DNA of 64,000 bases from Cellvibrionaceae bacterium (GTDB taxonomy: Bacteria > Pseudomonadota > Gammaproteobacteria > Pseudomonadales > Cellvibrionaceae): contig JANPZW010000013.1 in assembly GCA_024707385.1 (NCBI GenBank), forward strand, positions 505,465 through 569,464, in the 5' to 3' direction. Shown in pieces: positions 46,654-55,376 of the stretch; within the stretch, counting starts at the first letter, position 1; the number at the start of each line of letters is the position of its first letter. The notes under the pieces were generated by a model. The model saw only the letters and a list, made by a program, of their open reading frames with translations. It did not search any database and was not told the DNA's origin. The translations under genes and the position numbers were made by a program.

Positions 46654-48146
46654 AAGATCGATTATGGCTGGTGTTGCGTTTGGTGGATCTTCCACTTTGG
46701 ATATTCCCACCACACGAGCAGGCCGTGTGTGTTTTGGAAAAACGACGGGTGATTGCTGCCAATCCGGCTGCAATTGAAGCAGGTGTACACAAGGGCATGG
46801 ACGCTACCACCGCCCAGCTTTTATCCAACTGCATTATCTACGAAAGAGATACCCTGCAGGAGCAGAACTACCTCAATCAATGCGCTGAACATCTTTATGC
46901 CTTTACACCTTACATTCATATAAATCGCTCCGCATTCACGCCGGATTCAGGATTAATTCTGGAAATCTCCCGCTGCCTTAAACTCTTCGGCGGTCTTGAA
47001 TCTTTATGTGCACGGCTTTTATCCACACTGACCGACCTACCCATCGCCTACGGGCTGGCCCATACTGAAGAAGCCGCTTGGCTGCTCAGTTATGACAATT
47101 ACTCTATTGCGGAGGGAGATGATCGAGCCCTTTTTATTCATCGGCTGAATCACATTCCTATAGAACGACTATTCGACTGGCCCGATGCTCAGGAATCTTT
47201 AAAGCGAATGGGATTTTTGACGTTAGGTGACATTTCGCACCAAATTGAGCGTCAATCCATCAGTGCAATAAAAAAACGTTTGGGGCGGGATTTTGCCGAT
47301 TTTATTGGGCGCCTTTTTGGCATAGCGAACAACTTGCAACAAACCGCACTGTTCGACAAACCGCGACAAATATATCAGCCGAAAGAATTCTTTTTCGACA
47401 CCATGCAATTCGACTACCCAATCACCCACATCGATCAATTGCATGCACCCATCGAACAGATGCTACAGCAGCTCGGAGAATATCTGCGCAAGCGCAAACT
47501 GTCCTGTCAGAAAATTACCTGGCGCTTTTTTGATATCCACCACAACTCTCATGCAATCAATGTCCATTGCGCTGCACCACAAACCACTTGGAAGCTGCTG
47601 TATGACCTGACTCATATTCAACTCGAAAACCAGCAACTCTCCTTTGCGGTGGACGCGATAGAATTGACCTGCCAGCAACTGCAATCAAGCCAGGAGAAAA
47701 ATAACCAACTGAATTTCAGCGGCAGGCGCAATAAAAATCATGGCGGCGACGATCTCGCGCTTCTGGAAGCCAAATTAAAAGCCCGCCTGGGCGAACAAGC
47801 CATTTTCAAAATCAGTTACAAAGACAGCCATATTCCCGAACAGGCATGGGACAAACGATCCGCCTTCGAGCCAACAGAACAACAACTTCCCACCGCCTAC
47901 CAACACGCACCGCACCCAACCTGGTTATTCGCAACACCTTTTCCCGCCAAAATTCAGCAACAACAACTATCCTGGCGCGGCCAACTGCAATTACTCACCG
48001 GCCCCGAGCGAATCGAAAACCAATGGTGGGCCACCCCCACCGCGCGGGATTATTACATGGCCATAAGAGAGGATGGCTTAAGGGTTTGGGTGTATGAGGA
48101 TTTATTGGAAGAGAAGTGGTTTGTGCAGGGGGTTTTTGCGGGTTAA
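46650..48146 (+). CDS. imuB: ImuB, inactive Y-family polymerase adaptor
   Basis: A 498-residue Y-family relative that recruits DnaE2 to the sliding clamp. The start is GTG at 46650, overlapping the imuA stop. N-terminal fingers/palm (LRLVDLPLWIFPPHEQAVCVLEKRRVIAANPAAIEAGVHKGM; DSGLILEISRCLKLFGGLESLC) lack a complete set of the acidic catalytic residues, typical of ImuB. A helix-hairpin-helix region follows (SLKRMGFLTLGDISHQI), then little-finger segments and a C-terminal tail in which a clamp-binding motif is expected. It ends where the convergent DUF6795-like gene ends (48147). Confidence 0.88.
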   Translation: MKDRLWLVLRLVDLPLWIFPPHEQAVCVLEKRRVIAANPAAIEAGVHKGMDATTAQLLSNCIIYERDTLQEQNYLNQCAEHLYAFTPYIHINRSAFTPDSGLILEISRCLKLFGGLESLCARLLSTLTDLPIAYGLAHTEEAAWLLSYDNYSIAEGDDRALFIHRLNHIPIERLFDWPDAQESLKRMGFLTLGDISHQIERQSISAIKKRLGRDFADFIGRLFGIANNLQQTALFDKPRQIYQPKEFFFDTMQFDYPITHIDQLHAPIEQMLQQLGEYLRKRKLSCQKITWRFFDIHHNSHAINVHCAAPQTTWKLLYDLTHIQLENQQLSFAVDAIELTCQQLQSSQEKNNQLNFSGRRNKNHGGDDLALLEAKLKARLGEQAIFKISYKDSHIPEQAWDKRSAFEPTEQQLPTAYQHAPHPTWLFATPFPAKIQQQQLSWRGQLQLLTGPERIENQWWATPTARDYYMAIREDGLRVWVYEDLLEEKWFVQGVFAG

Positions 48147-48608
48147 TTATGGGTTCAATTTACATAGCGTTACCATGCGAGCACCGAATTCTTTAATCAA
48201 AATCTCTTCATCACTCAAATCACATGTGATATCTATGGCACGACCTTGATACTCCGTGTTCTCATCCGGATCTCTTCGCGCATTAGTCCAAAAGGAAATC
48301 TCCTCACCTTCCACCATGGTATATAGCCCTTGGCCAATCACAATTTCTGCTGGCAGCAAGCGGATGATTGAATATTCATACACAATCGGAAAATAGAAAT
48401 AACCCTTATCATCAGTAACTGTTCGCTCCTCCCGCAAATTCTGCCAATCCCACCGGCGAATCACGGTTGCACCTTTTACTGGCTCACCCTTTAACAGCAA
48501 TTGAGCCTTAACAGGAGAAAAAACACAGGTTTTTAACGGATTGGAAATGCCACATCCTATTGCTGCTAAGCAAGGAACGAAAACAAAAAGAGAAACCCAG
48601 CGATGCAC
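48147..48608 (-). CDS. DUF6795-like lipoprotein (paralogue A)
   Basis: The ORF is open from ATG 48644, but a GTG at 48608 with an AAGGA ribosome site gives a clean lipoprotein signal, MHRWVSLFVFVPCLAAIGC, so I choose that start (153 residues). The mature part has LKTCVFSPVKAQLLLKGEPVKGATVIRRWDW and DDKGYFYFPIVYEYSIIRLLPAEIVIGQGL, a carboxypeptidase-regulatory-like beta-sandwich known to me as DUF6795. It is a diverged copy of the protein at 50283-50690: TCVFS, KGEPVKGA, WxW, FP.VYE, RLLPAE and MVTLCKL are shared. It directly follows a membrane-protein gene and the lipase gene on the same strand. Possible immunity protein; function unproven. Confidence 0.75.
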   Translation of the reverse strand: MHRWVSLFVFVPCLAAIGCGISNPLKTCVFSPVKAQLLLKGEPVKGATVIRRWDWQNLREERTVTDDKGYFYFPIVYEYSIIRLLPAEIVIGQGLYTMVEGEEISFWTNARRDPDENTEYQGRAIDITCDLSDEEILIKEFGARMVTLCKLNP

Positions 48609-48618
48609 GCAAAATTCC

Positions 48619-49116
48619 TTATGTGAATAGCGCCCAAAGGCCACTTGCCATCAAGCCAAGCACAGCAAAGCCCCCTGTAAATATAACGGCCCAGTGACAC
48701 ATAAAGAGTGTATAAACGAGGTTATTTAGATCAAATCCTAGAAAGAAACAACCTCTTGACTCGCTTGCATCCACATGCCCACCCGAGATCTTAGCGAGCC
48801 CGACACCGAGAAGCGCCAATACCATAGGAAAAACACCAATCAGTATGCTCAGCAAAGCAAGACGACCCGGCGTCAAATCTATAACGGACAAAACCCACCA
48901 AACCGCCGAAACAAAAAAGCCAACAATCGCTAAACCGAGAAGACCACCGCCTCCGAGCGCCATGACAAATACAGCCTTTACAAGAAATCCACCTTCTCGA
49001 ACATTGATCTTTCCTTCTGGTGATTTTTTGACAAAATGAGCCAGAACCCAAGCCAACAGGCCAGCAAGGGTTCCGGCACACAGCAGAAAAAGACTAGCCA
49101 AGAAAATCGCCAACAT
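48619..49116 (-). CDS. Four-helix integral membrane protein, unknown family
   Basis: A 165-residue protein with four or five transmembrane segments (FLASLFLLCAGTLAGLLAWVL, FLVKAVFVMALGGGGLLGLAIVGFF, LALLSILIGVFPMVLALLGVGL, HWAVIFTGGFAVLGLMASGLW). No family recognised. It lies between the lipase (13 bases after its stop) and the DUF6795-like lipoprotein, all on the minus strand, so the four genes 50690-48147 form one unit. A role in lipase transport or protection is speculation from position. Confidence 0.65.
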   Translation of the reverse strand: MLAIFLASLFLLCAGTLAGLLAWVLAHFVKKSPEGKINVREGGFLVKAVFVMALGGGGLLGLAIVGFFVSAVWWVLSVIDLTPGRLALLSILIGVFPMVLALLGVGLAKISGGHVDASESRGCFFLGFDLNNLVYTLFMCHWAVIFTGGFAVLGLMASGLWALFT

Positions 49117-49129
49117 CGTTATCTGCTAC

Positions 49130-50281
49130 TCAATCCATTTCCCGACCAGCTTGGCGAACCATATCAGCAATTTTTTGATATACGCGATTAAATACCATGC
49201 GAATAAAGTCGACCGTCAGATCCGTGCCCTCTTTAACCACAACACCAATCAGCGCGGCCATCTTCTTGATTAAGTGATAAACCCATACACTCACAGTTAC
49301 TGTTGCTTTTGCTGCCTTTGCCATAAATACGGCCATGCGATCAAGCAAGGTAAAAGTGGTTGCGAAGCCAGTTACCAGCACAATCCCTGCAGCATTGATA
49401 ACCTTTTCAATTACATATAGCAGCGCGGCATCAAGCAGTTCCAGTGTATTAGCTGTAAAAGATACAATTCCGTCCGATTGCAACCACCTTTCAACGGCAA
49501 TTTGACCATAGCCCTTAGGCCGATTGTCTTTCATCCCTTTCCAGCCAGCAGCCTTTTCCACTGACGCTCTATAGTGCTTCATTTTGTGATATTCCCAGGG
49601 AATAGCAGTCATTGGAGAAAATAGAAGATAGTCCCCATTAGATGCAGGCACGTGAGTAAATGGCCAAGTAGGCACCATCGGAACAGGATCCGTTTTGTGA
49701 TAGACCCTGTAGATGTTGTCCGCCACCAAACGCGTTGTGCATTTTTTGGCAAACATTTCCATTCCGACCCGTGGGCTTCCAAAGGTGTACAGATTTACTT
49801 GCGCAACCTTTCCGGTTGACTTTATCCAATCGGCAGCGAGCGTTGCAATTGCGCCGCCTAAGCTATGTCCAACACAGTGGACTGTGGTAACACCTTGGAG
49901 ACCAGAAAGAAACTGATTTAACTCTTGATAGATGGACTCAAAAGCATAATAAAACCCCTGATGTACACTAGTACCCGTGTGGCAAGCGCGAACGCCAGTA
50001 TTGAGATCTGTCAAAGCATCATAAAGTCCAGCTGTCCCTTTGAAAGCTACAAACGCATGATTTTTATTTTCCCCCAAACCCACGGCCATGAATCCCATAA
50101 CATGTGGCTTTTTTAATAGATAAAAAGCCCCTGTCTTTCCCACTGCCATGGTGCTCCCTTCCATATTGAAAATTTTTTGATATTTGAACCGGAAGCCGTT
50201 ACGGGTAGACTCATCCTTGATCATATATACGTTTGCAGCAAGCTCTGCCCAAAATCCGGGGCCATGTAAATCTCCATTCAT
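49130..50281 (-). CDS. Class 3 lipase family protein with hydrophobic C-terminal region
   Basis: A 383-residue protein. The lipase_3 core spans about residues 75-245: HAFVAFKGTAGLYDALTDLNTG, the nucleophile elbow HCVGHSLGGAIATLAADW (Ser140), the acid in VYHKTDPVPMVP (Asp198) and the His in EYHKMKHYRAS (His236). The C-terminal 100 residues are amphipathic and hydrophobic (ALLYVIEKVINAAGIVLVTGF; TVTVSVWVYHLIKKMAALIGVVV), which is unusual for the class and suggests membrane insertion or binding. There is no signal peptide, so secretion would need a non-Sec route such as type VI. DUF6795-like genes lie on both sides. Catalytic residues are intact. The substrate is not known. Confidence 0.85.
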   Translation of the reverse strand: MNGDLHGPGFWAELAANVYMIKDESTRNGFRFKYQKIFNMEGSTMAVGKTGAFYLLKKPHVMGFMAVGLGENKNHAFVAFKGTAGLYDALTDLNTGVRACHTGTSVHQGFYYAFESIYQELNQFLSGLQGVTTVHCVGHSLGGAIATLAADWIKSTGKVAQVNLYTFGSPRVGMEMFAKKCTTRLVADNIYRVYHKTDPVPMVPTWPFTHVPASNGDYLLFSPMTAIPWEYHKMKHYRASVEKAAGWKGMKDNRPKGYGQIAVERWLQSDGIVSFTANTLELLDAALLYVIEKVINAAGIVLVTGFATTFTLLDRMAVFMAKAAKATVTVSVWVYHLIKKMAALIGVVVKEGTDLTVDFIRMVFNRVYQKIADMVRQAGREMD

Positions 50282-50282
50282 T

Positions 50283-50690
50283 TTATTTCTCCAATTTGCA
50301 CATAGTTACCATCAATGATCCGTAGTCTTCAATCAAGACATCTTCTTCATTTAAATTACACACGACAGAAAACGGGTTCCCACCATATTCTGCATTTTCT
50401 TCGGGCTCGCGCTTTCCGTTAGTCCAAAAAACCTTTTGCATTCCGTTGATTTCTATAGATAGTTGCTGGCCGACAACCAACTCCGCTGGTAACAAACGAG
50501 CTACCGATGACTCATACACTGCGGGAAAATGTACATAGCCATTTTCGTCGGTTACCGACTCATCAGTTTTCTTCTTGTTCCAATTCCATTGGCGAGTCAC
50601 CTTCGCTCCAACAACAGGCTTACCGTCCAGCACCAGCCGAGCTTTCACCTCAGAAAACACACACGTCTTAGTCGGATTAAAAAATGACAT
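50283..50690 (-). CDS. DUF6795-like protein without signal peptide (paralogue B)
   Basis: A 135-residue protein starting MSFFNPTKTCVFSEVKARLVLDGKPVVGAKVTRQW. The ATG at 50690 has a GGAGGC ribosome site 9 bases upstream. It is a diverged copy of the lipoprotein at 48147-48608 with the same domain, including VTDENGYVHFPAVYESSVARLLPAELVVGQQL. Unlike that copy it has no leader, so it should remain in the cytoplasm unless exported by another route. It lies directly upstream of the lipase (1 base between stop and start), so the two genes are translationally linked. A role as chaperone or immunity protein for the lipase is an inference. Confidence 0.75.
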   Translation of the reverse strand: MSFFNPTKTCVFSEVKARLVLDGKPVVGAKVTRQWNWNKKKTDESVTDENGYVHFPAVYESSVARLLPAELVVGQQLSIEINGMQKVFWTNGKREPEENAEYGGNPFSVVCNLNEEDVLIEDYGSLMVTMCKLEK

Positions 50691-51097
50691 AGCCGAAGCC
50701 TCCAAAGAAATCAAAAAAAAAAAGAAATGGGATAAAACGGCGCATAGAAAAAGATCTCACTTTCGTCGAATTAACTTGCTGATCAAACAGCGCACGTTAA
50801 GGTTTTGCTGATAGGAGATATAGGATGAGTGCTTATGTCAGCATATCTCTGAGAGATGATAAGCAGATTTCCCTTCATATAACGATTTCCTTTCACATGC
50901 CAAATTGAACTCCTTATGATCTGGCCGCGAACACACTCATGACTTCCACCGATACGATGGGATAGTAGCAAAGGGTTGTCTTTTTTCACTAGAGGAAATC
51001 GACCACAGCTTCGCTACTCCAATCGCTGAAATGTTTGTGAGATTAAAGCGCAGTCTCGACAGACCAACTTTGACAAGGCATCGATAATTCGGCCAAT
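50691..51097. other. A+T-rich non-coding stretch before the tRNA-Phe locus
   Basis: About 400 bases with no gene I can support. Short minus-strand frames at 50783-50989 and 50937-51134 have no family and no ribosome site. The low G+C composition, in contrast to neighbours outside, fits acquired DNA. Confidence 0.5.
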
Positions 51098-51131
51098 AAA
51101 AAAGGGTTTGGCATTTCTGCCAAACCCTTTT
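51098..51131. terminator. Strong bidirectional rho-independent terminator
   Basis: AAAAGGGTTTGGCA and TGCCAAACCCTTTT form a perfect stem around an ATTTC loop, with A-runs and T-runs outside, so it works in both directions. It may be the original terminator of tRNA-Phe before an element inserted. Confidence 0.85.
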
Positions 51132-51329
51132 CAAATTATGGTGCCAGGATAGGCACCAATCGAATAAATATTTTCTTTACCACCGTATCGGTATTTCATC
51201 CGCCACAGCTTTGAGCCTTTGGGGCTGACAAACAAAAACAGCCCTTTTTCATCCGTCAATTTGTAGCTTTTTTCCTTGCGGTTTTGCCTGCTTAATCTTT
51301 GCGTCTGAGAGCGCCATATCCGCCACCTG
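51132..51329 (-). pseudogene. Truncated tyrosine integrase (N-terminal remnant, frameshifted)
   Basis: The frame from ATG 51329 reads MALSDAKIKQAKPQGK and, after removal of one A in the six-base run at 51268-51273, continues SYKLTDEKGLFLFVSPKGSKLWRMKYRYGGKENIYSIGAYPG. This is the N-terminal DUF4102 (integrase DNA-binding) part of island integrases of the P4/tRNA type. It stops after about 65 residues at TGA, so the catalytic domain is absent. The gene points away from the tRNA-Phe 3' end, as integrases do. I regard it as the scar of a lost or decayed island. Confidence 0.75.
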
Positions 51330-51445
51330 CGAGAACATTTTGGGGGTATCGACAATCGCGCGAAGGGCGATACCCCCAGCGCTACCCCCAAAACAACTCG
51401 GATTTGGGGGTATTGCATCGGACTGCAATGGATGGAGTATAAACG

Positions 51446-51471
51446 AAAAAACCCGCATTTAAGCGGGTTTT
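51446..51471 (-). terminator. Terminator downstream of tRNA-Phe
   Basis: On the minus strand AAAACCCGC...GCGGGTTTTTTCG is a hairpin with a T-run, 33 bases after the tRNA 3' end. It would end the tRNA transcript. Confidence 0.8.
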
Positions 51472-51503
51472 CGGTCAGAAATGGATTTTTTCAGACTTTA
51501 TGA

Positions 51504-51578
51504 TGGTGCCCAGAGGCGGAATCGAACCACCGACACGGGATTTTCAATCCCCTGCTCTACCGACTGAGCTATCTGGGC
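51504..51578 (-). tRNA. tRNA-Phe (anticodon GAA)
   Basis: The minus strand reads GCCCAGATAGCTCAGTCGG at the 5' end, anticodon loop TTGAAAA, T-loop GGTTCGATTCC and TCTGGGCACCA with an encoded CCA. The acceptor stem GCCCAGA pairs with TCTGGGC. The sequence is 75 nucleotides because the 3' side of the anticodon stem reads TCCCG where TCCCCG is expected (GGG at 51537-51539 on the plus strand); the usual tRNA-Phe is 76. One missing base in a homopolymer is the simplest reason. This is the integration site used by many islands; an integrase remnant lies just downstream. Confidence 0.92.
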
Positions 51579-51701
51579 AGCTGCCGGACGGGCCTTGGCC
51601 CGAGCGAGGCGCGTATTAAACCCGCTCTATGAGCGGGAGTCAAGCGCTGCCAGGCATTTTTGTTTGCGGAGTGATAATCACAGCAATTGCGGGATTGCTG
51701 G

Positions 51702-51974
51702 TTATTTTGTGGGCGGGACATAGCCGTCGGCGCGGTCGTAGTCTTCACCAGACAGGTATTTATCCATTTGCTCGGCCAAGTACTGGCGCGCGCTTTTATC
51801 CATCAGGTTGAGGTGTTTTTCGTTGATCAACATGGTCTGGTGTTTCAGCCACTCCTGCCACGCTTGTTTGGAAATGTGCTCGTAAATGTCCTGGCCTTTG
51901 GCACCCGGATAAGGCGGTGCGTCCAGGCCCTCTAATTCCTGATTGAGCTTGCGACAAAAAACCGTGCGGATCAT
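51702..51974 (-). CDS. yggX: YggX, Fe(2+)-trafficking/oxidative damage protection protein
   Basis: A 90-residue protein: [63 protein letters not shown] and the tail YVPP. Cys7 is the conserved cysteine of the family. YggX protects Fe-S enzymes from oxidation and lies after mutY, as here (20 bases downstream). Confidence 0.95.
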   Translation of the reverse strand: MIRTVFCRKLNQELEGLDAPPYPGAKGQDIYEHISKQAWQEWLKHQTMLINEKHLNLMDKSARQYLAEQMDKYLSGEDYDRADGYVPPTK

Positions 51975-51994
51975 GGCGGGTTCCTGATTAAGCG

Positions 51995-53055
51995 CTACAA
52001 CAAATTGACTTGGCGCGGTTGCAGCAGCTTTTGCAACAGCGTTTTTACCGGCGCGGCCAGACCGACATTGGCTGGCTGGCGCACGTTATACCAAAGATGT
52101 CGCCCCTCCTCCATGACACCTTGCGGTCGTTTCGCCAATTTGATCAACACCGGCCGTATATCTAGATGATAGTGGCTGAAGGTGTGGCGCCAGCCCTCCC
52201 AATGTTCCGTGCCACGCGCAGCTCCATAGGTGGAGAGGTGGTTTTCGAGCGGCTGATCGACCGGCACTTCCGGCAGGCACCACAAACCACCCCAGATGCC
52301 CAGCGGCGGCCGGCGCTCCAGCAAAATGTCGCCGTTGGGTGCCTGCAGCAGCAAAAAATAAGCGCTTTTGATGGGCTTGTCCTTGGCGGGTTTTTTCCCT
52401 GGGTATGCGATCGGATTATCTTCCGCTAGGGATATGCAATCCTCCGCTACGGGGCAGAGCGCGCATTTGGGACGGGTACGAGTGCAGACGGTGGCACCCA
52501 GATCCATGATCGCCTGGGTGTAATCGCGGCAGCGTTTTTTGGCATATGGCTTTCCGCTACATGCCACAGCTGGTCCGCTACTTTGGGTTGCGCCGGCCAC
52601 CCAGAGATGGCGCTGTGGCGGGCGAGCACGCGTTTGACGTTGCCGTCGAGAATCGCCGTGGGTTGTTCGAACGCGATGCTGGTAATCGCCGCAGCCGTGG
52701 AACGGCCTATACCCGGCAGTTGCGCAATCAGCGCCACATCCGGCGGAAATTTCCCGCCGTATTCCGCGACAATTTTTTGCGCACATTTATGCAAATTGCG
52801 AGCGCGGGCGTAATAACCCAATCCAGTCCAGTGGTGCAACACTTCGTCAATAGGCGCAGCGGCGAGCGTGTGCACATCCGGAAAACGCTGCAAAAACCGC
52901 TCGAAATACGGAATGACGGTTTCCACCTGAGTTTGCTGCAGCATGATTTCGGAAATCCAAACGCGGTAAGGCGTGATTGGATTTTGCCACGGCAGATGTT
53001 TACGGCCGTGCTGGTCGAACCAGCTCAGCAGTCGGTGTGAAAAAGATCGGCTCAT
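51995..53055 (-). CDS. mutY: MutY, A/G-specific adenine DNA glycosylase (one frameshift)
   Basis: The N-terminal half (202 residues) has [29 protein letters not shown] (catalytic Glu in [10 protein letters not shown]), the helix-hairpin-helix [17 protein letters not shown] and the catalytic Asp of [13 protein letters not shown]. The C-terminal half has the Fe-S ligands [17 protein letters not shown] and the NUDIX-like domain ([28 protein letters not shown]). The halves lie in different frames at the six-T run 52535-52540; one extra base gives [21 protein letters not shown] and 353 residues, the normal size. It removes A opposite 8-oxoG. The ATG overlaps the asmA stop (ATGA). A sequencing error is likely; loss of MutY would raise mutation rates. 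Confidence 0.9.
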
Positions 53056-55169
53056 TGCGCGGGGGCTTCCGCCGGTTGTGTTGGATTTTCCACTGGCGCT
53101 GCAGGCGCGGGCTCTTTTTCTTTTTCAATTGGTTGAGCAGATTGCGCACGGAGTCCTCGGTGGTTTTGCCCTTTTCCTCGCCCAATTTTTCTTTCAATAA
53201 ATCCTTGGCTTTATCACCCAGCTTTTCTTCCAGGCGATCTTTTTCCGCTTCCAGTTTTTCCTTCGCTTCACTTTTTACGCGATCCTTCACCAGCTCCGTG
53301 AGAAATTTGGTATCGGGCAAACAGGTGGTCGGGCCTATATTGTCGAGCTCGCCTTTACAGCGAATTGGCAGTGCGCGTTTGCGCCATTTTTCGTCGATGG
53401 GCAGACAGCCTTCTACTTTGCCGGCAAATTCACCGATGGAGAGAGACACTGGCACATCGAATTTGCCACTTTCCAGATTGAAGCTGCCGCTGGCGGTGCT
53501 GAGCAGATTGGCAATAGTGGCGTTGAGCTGTTGCAGATTCAAAGTGTCGTTGGCGTAGCGCAGCTGCATTTTTACCGGCTCAAGACGCGTCATGTCCGGC
53601 CATTGCAGATTTTCTGGCAGCGCCTGTTGTTGCAGGATGGAAAGCGCGCGACAAAATTGTTCTTCGATATTAATCGGCACCACGCGCAATTCCTGCGACT
53701 CCGCATTTGCCTCCACAACCAGATTGTCCATCAGCGCTTTATCGGTCGCGCCGCGACTGGTGATGGCGGCATTGGCAGACGCTTTGCCGGAAATTTTGTC
53801 GAGCTCGGCAAACGTCTTCAGCAAAGTCCCCAATTCAATACCTTGCGATTGCAGCGCCATTTGCAATTGCGCGTCCGCACCGCGCGCGTCCAGCTGCCCC
53901 CTCACCGGTGACCGTGCCATCCGCAGTTTGCAAATTCAGATTCTCCAGTTTGAGCAAACCATTTTTGCCGCTGGCTTGCAGCTGGGGTTTGTTGATGGCG
54001 AGACCTTGATAGGTCAACTGTTCAAACACGACTTTGGCTTTGAAATCCAGGCTGCGCAACGTGTCCATGGGCAACGGCTGCGGCGGTGCTTCGGGGCCGG
54101 ACGCGGCCGCCTCCTCTTCGCTGGGCGGTGGCAGATAATCGTCGAGTATCATCGAGGTACCCTGCCAGTTGGTGACGATCGCCGGCTTCTCGAAATTCTT
54201 CACCTGCAATTGTCCGCTGAGGCGGGTGGCATCGACGTTCAGGACCACCGGGTCCAGGGTGAGTTGATCGGCGGAAAAGTCATAACTGAAAGAGCCACCC
54301 ACCTGTTGCAGCGCTTTCGGATTGGCGGTTTGCGGCGGATCTATATCCAGCGCCTTGAGCACGGGCGGCAGAGCGGTGGGGTCGAGCACGATTTTGCCTT
54401 TGCTGGTGAGCGGTTCACCCCAATGGGTTTGGGTGGTGAGCGCGGCAACCAGCTTGGCCGCGCCGACTTGCAGGTTGAGCTTGGCATCCGCCACCTGCAG
54501 TTGCTGCGCATCCAGATCGACCGAGACTGGGCCGTCCCAAGCGAGTTGCACCTGGGGCAGATCGTTGTATTTGGCCGCCAGCTCGAGACTCAGGGGAAAC
54601 GCCTTGCCTTCAAGGGCGACGTCGCTGGCCTGCAGATTGAGGTTCTGAATCTCGGCGCGATCGCCGCTCTGGGCGTTGGTGTAGAGCAGTTTGAGATTGG
54701 TGATATCGACGCGCTCGACGGCAAGTTCCGGAGGACTGTCCGCGCTATCGGCGGGTGTTTCAGCTGCAGCTTTACTGTCGCCGCCGATGGTGTCCCAGGC
54801 ACTTTTGCCCTGCGCATCCACTTCATAGTGCACTTCGAGACCATCCAGGCGCACACCATCCACGAGAATCTGGCGCTGGAAAATCGGCATCAATTGCACA
54901 CTCACTTCAGCCTGCGTCACCGCGGCGAGAAGAGTTTTGTCCTGCAGACTGTGGAGATTGAGCTCGCCCAGGCTCAGAGCCAGATTCGGAAACAGCTTCC
55001 AACTGATATCGCCGGGCATCTGCAACTGGATACCGCGTTCAGCGGCCTGTTTCTCCAGCAGCGGCTTGAGGCGATTGGGGTCGAGAGTGAAGACCAGCAC
55101 TACCAAGGCTACTACCAACACGCAGGCCAAGCCGATCAGAACAAATAATGAACGCAGCAGGAATTTCAT
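53052..55169 (-). CDS. asmA: AsmA family envelope protein (two frameshifts)
   Basis: A 705-residue protein after two corrections: the five-C run at 53897-53901 (one extra base) and the T-run at 53115-53119 (one base missing). It starts [39 protein letters not shown], the AsmA-type N-terminal anchor with a following amphipathic helix, then [20 protein letters not shown], typical of the family. The C-terminal part has [24 protein letters not shown] and a Glu/Lys-rich coiled coil ([24 protein letters not shown]). AsmA proteins span the periplasm and affect outer-membrane lipid and protein placement. It overlaps mutY, the same order as in Pseudomonas. The breaks are likely errors. Confidence 0.85.
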
Positions 55170-55334
55170 ACCCGGTTCTCCTTCGAGAGTGTTTTGTTCT
55201 CCTAGCGCCCGCCGATGAGACGCGGAAGGCCGCCATTCTATGCCATTTCCAATCTGTAACACTTCGAACTGCAAGGGGAATATTAGTGCAGTGACAGGCA
55301 TCTGGAGGCGGCACTTCGGTTTGCAGGCACGAAT

Positions 55335-55353
55335 GCAAATGGTTACTATTTGC
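55335..55353 (+). promoter_or_regulatory. Candidate Fur box upstream of the ferric-binding lipoprotein
   Basis: GCAAATGGTTACTATTTGC is a 19-base palindrome (GCAAAT-N7-ATTTGC). The GCAAAT arms and length resemble Fur boxes; I count 11 of 19 matches to GATAATGATAATCATTATC. It lies 24 bases before the ATG. Confidence 0.6.
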
Positions 55354-55376
55354 GAATTTCCTTGGCGGAGCCATCC

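Noticed and set aside
50783..51134. Short minus-strand ORFs of 65-68 codons upstream of the DUF6795-like gene
   Set aside because: No family, no ribosome site and overlapping frames; they may be decayed DNA but cannot be supported as genes.
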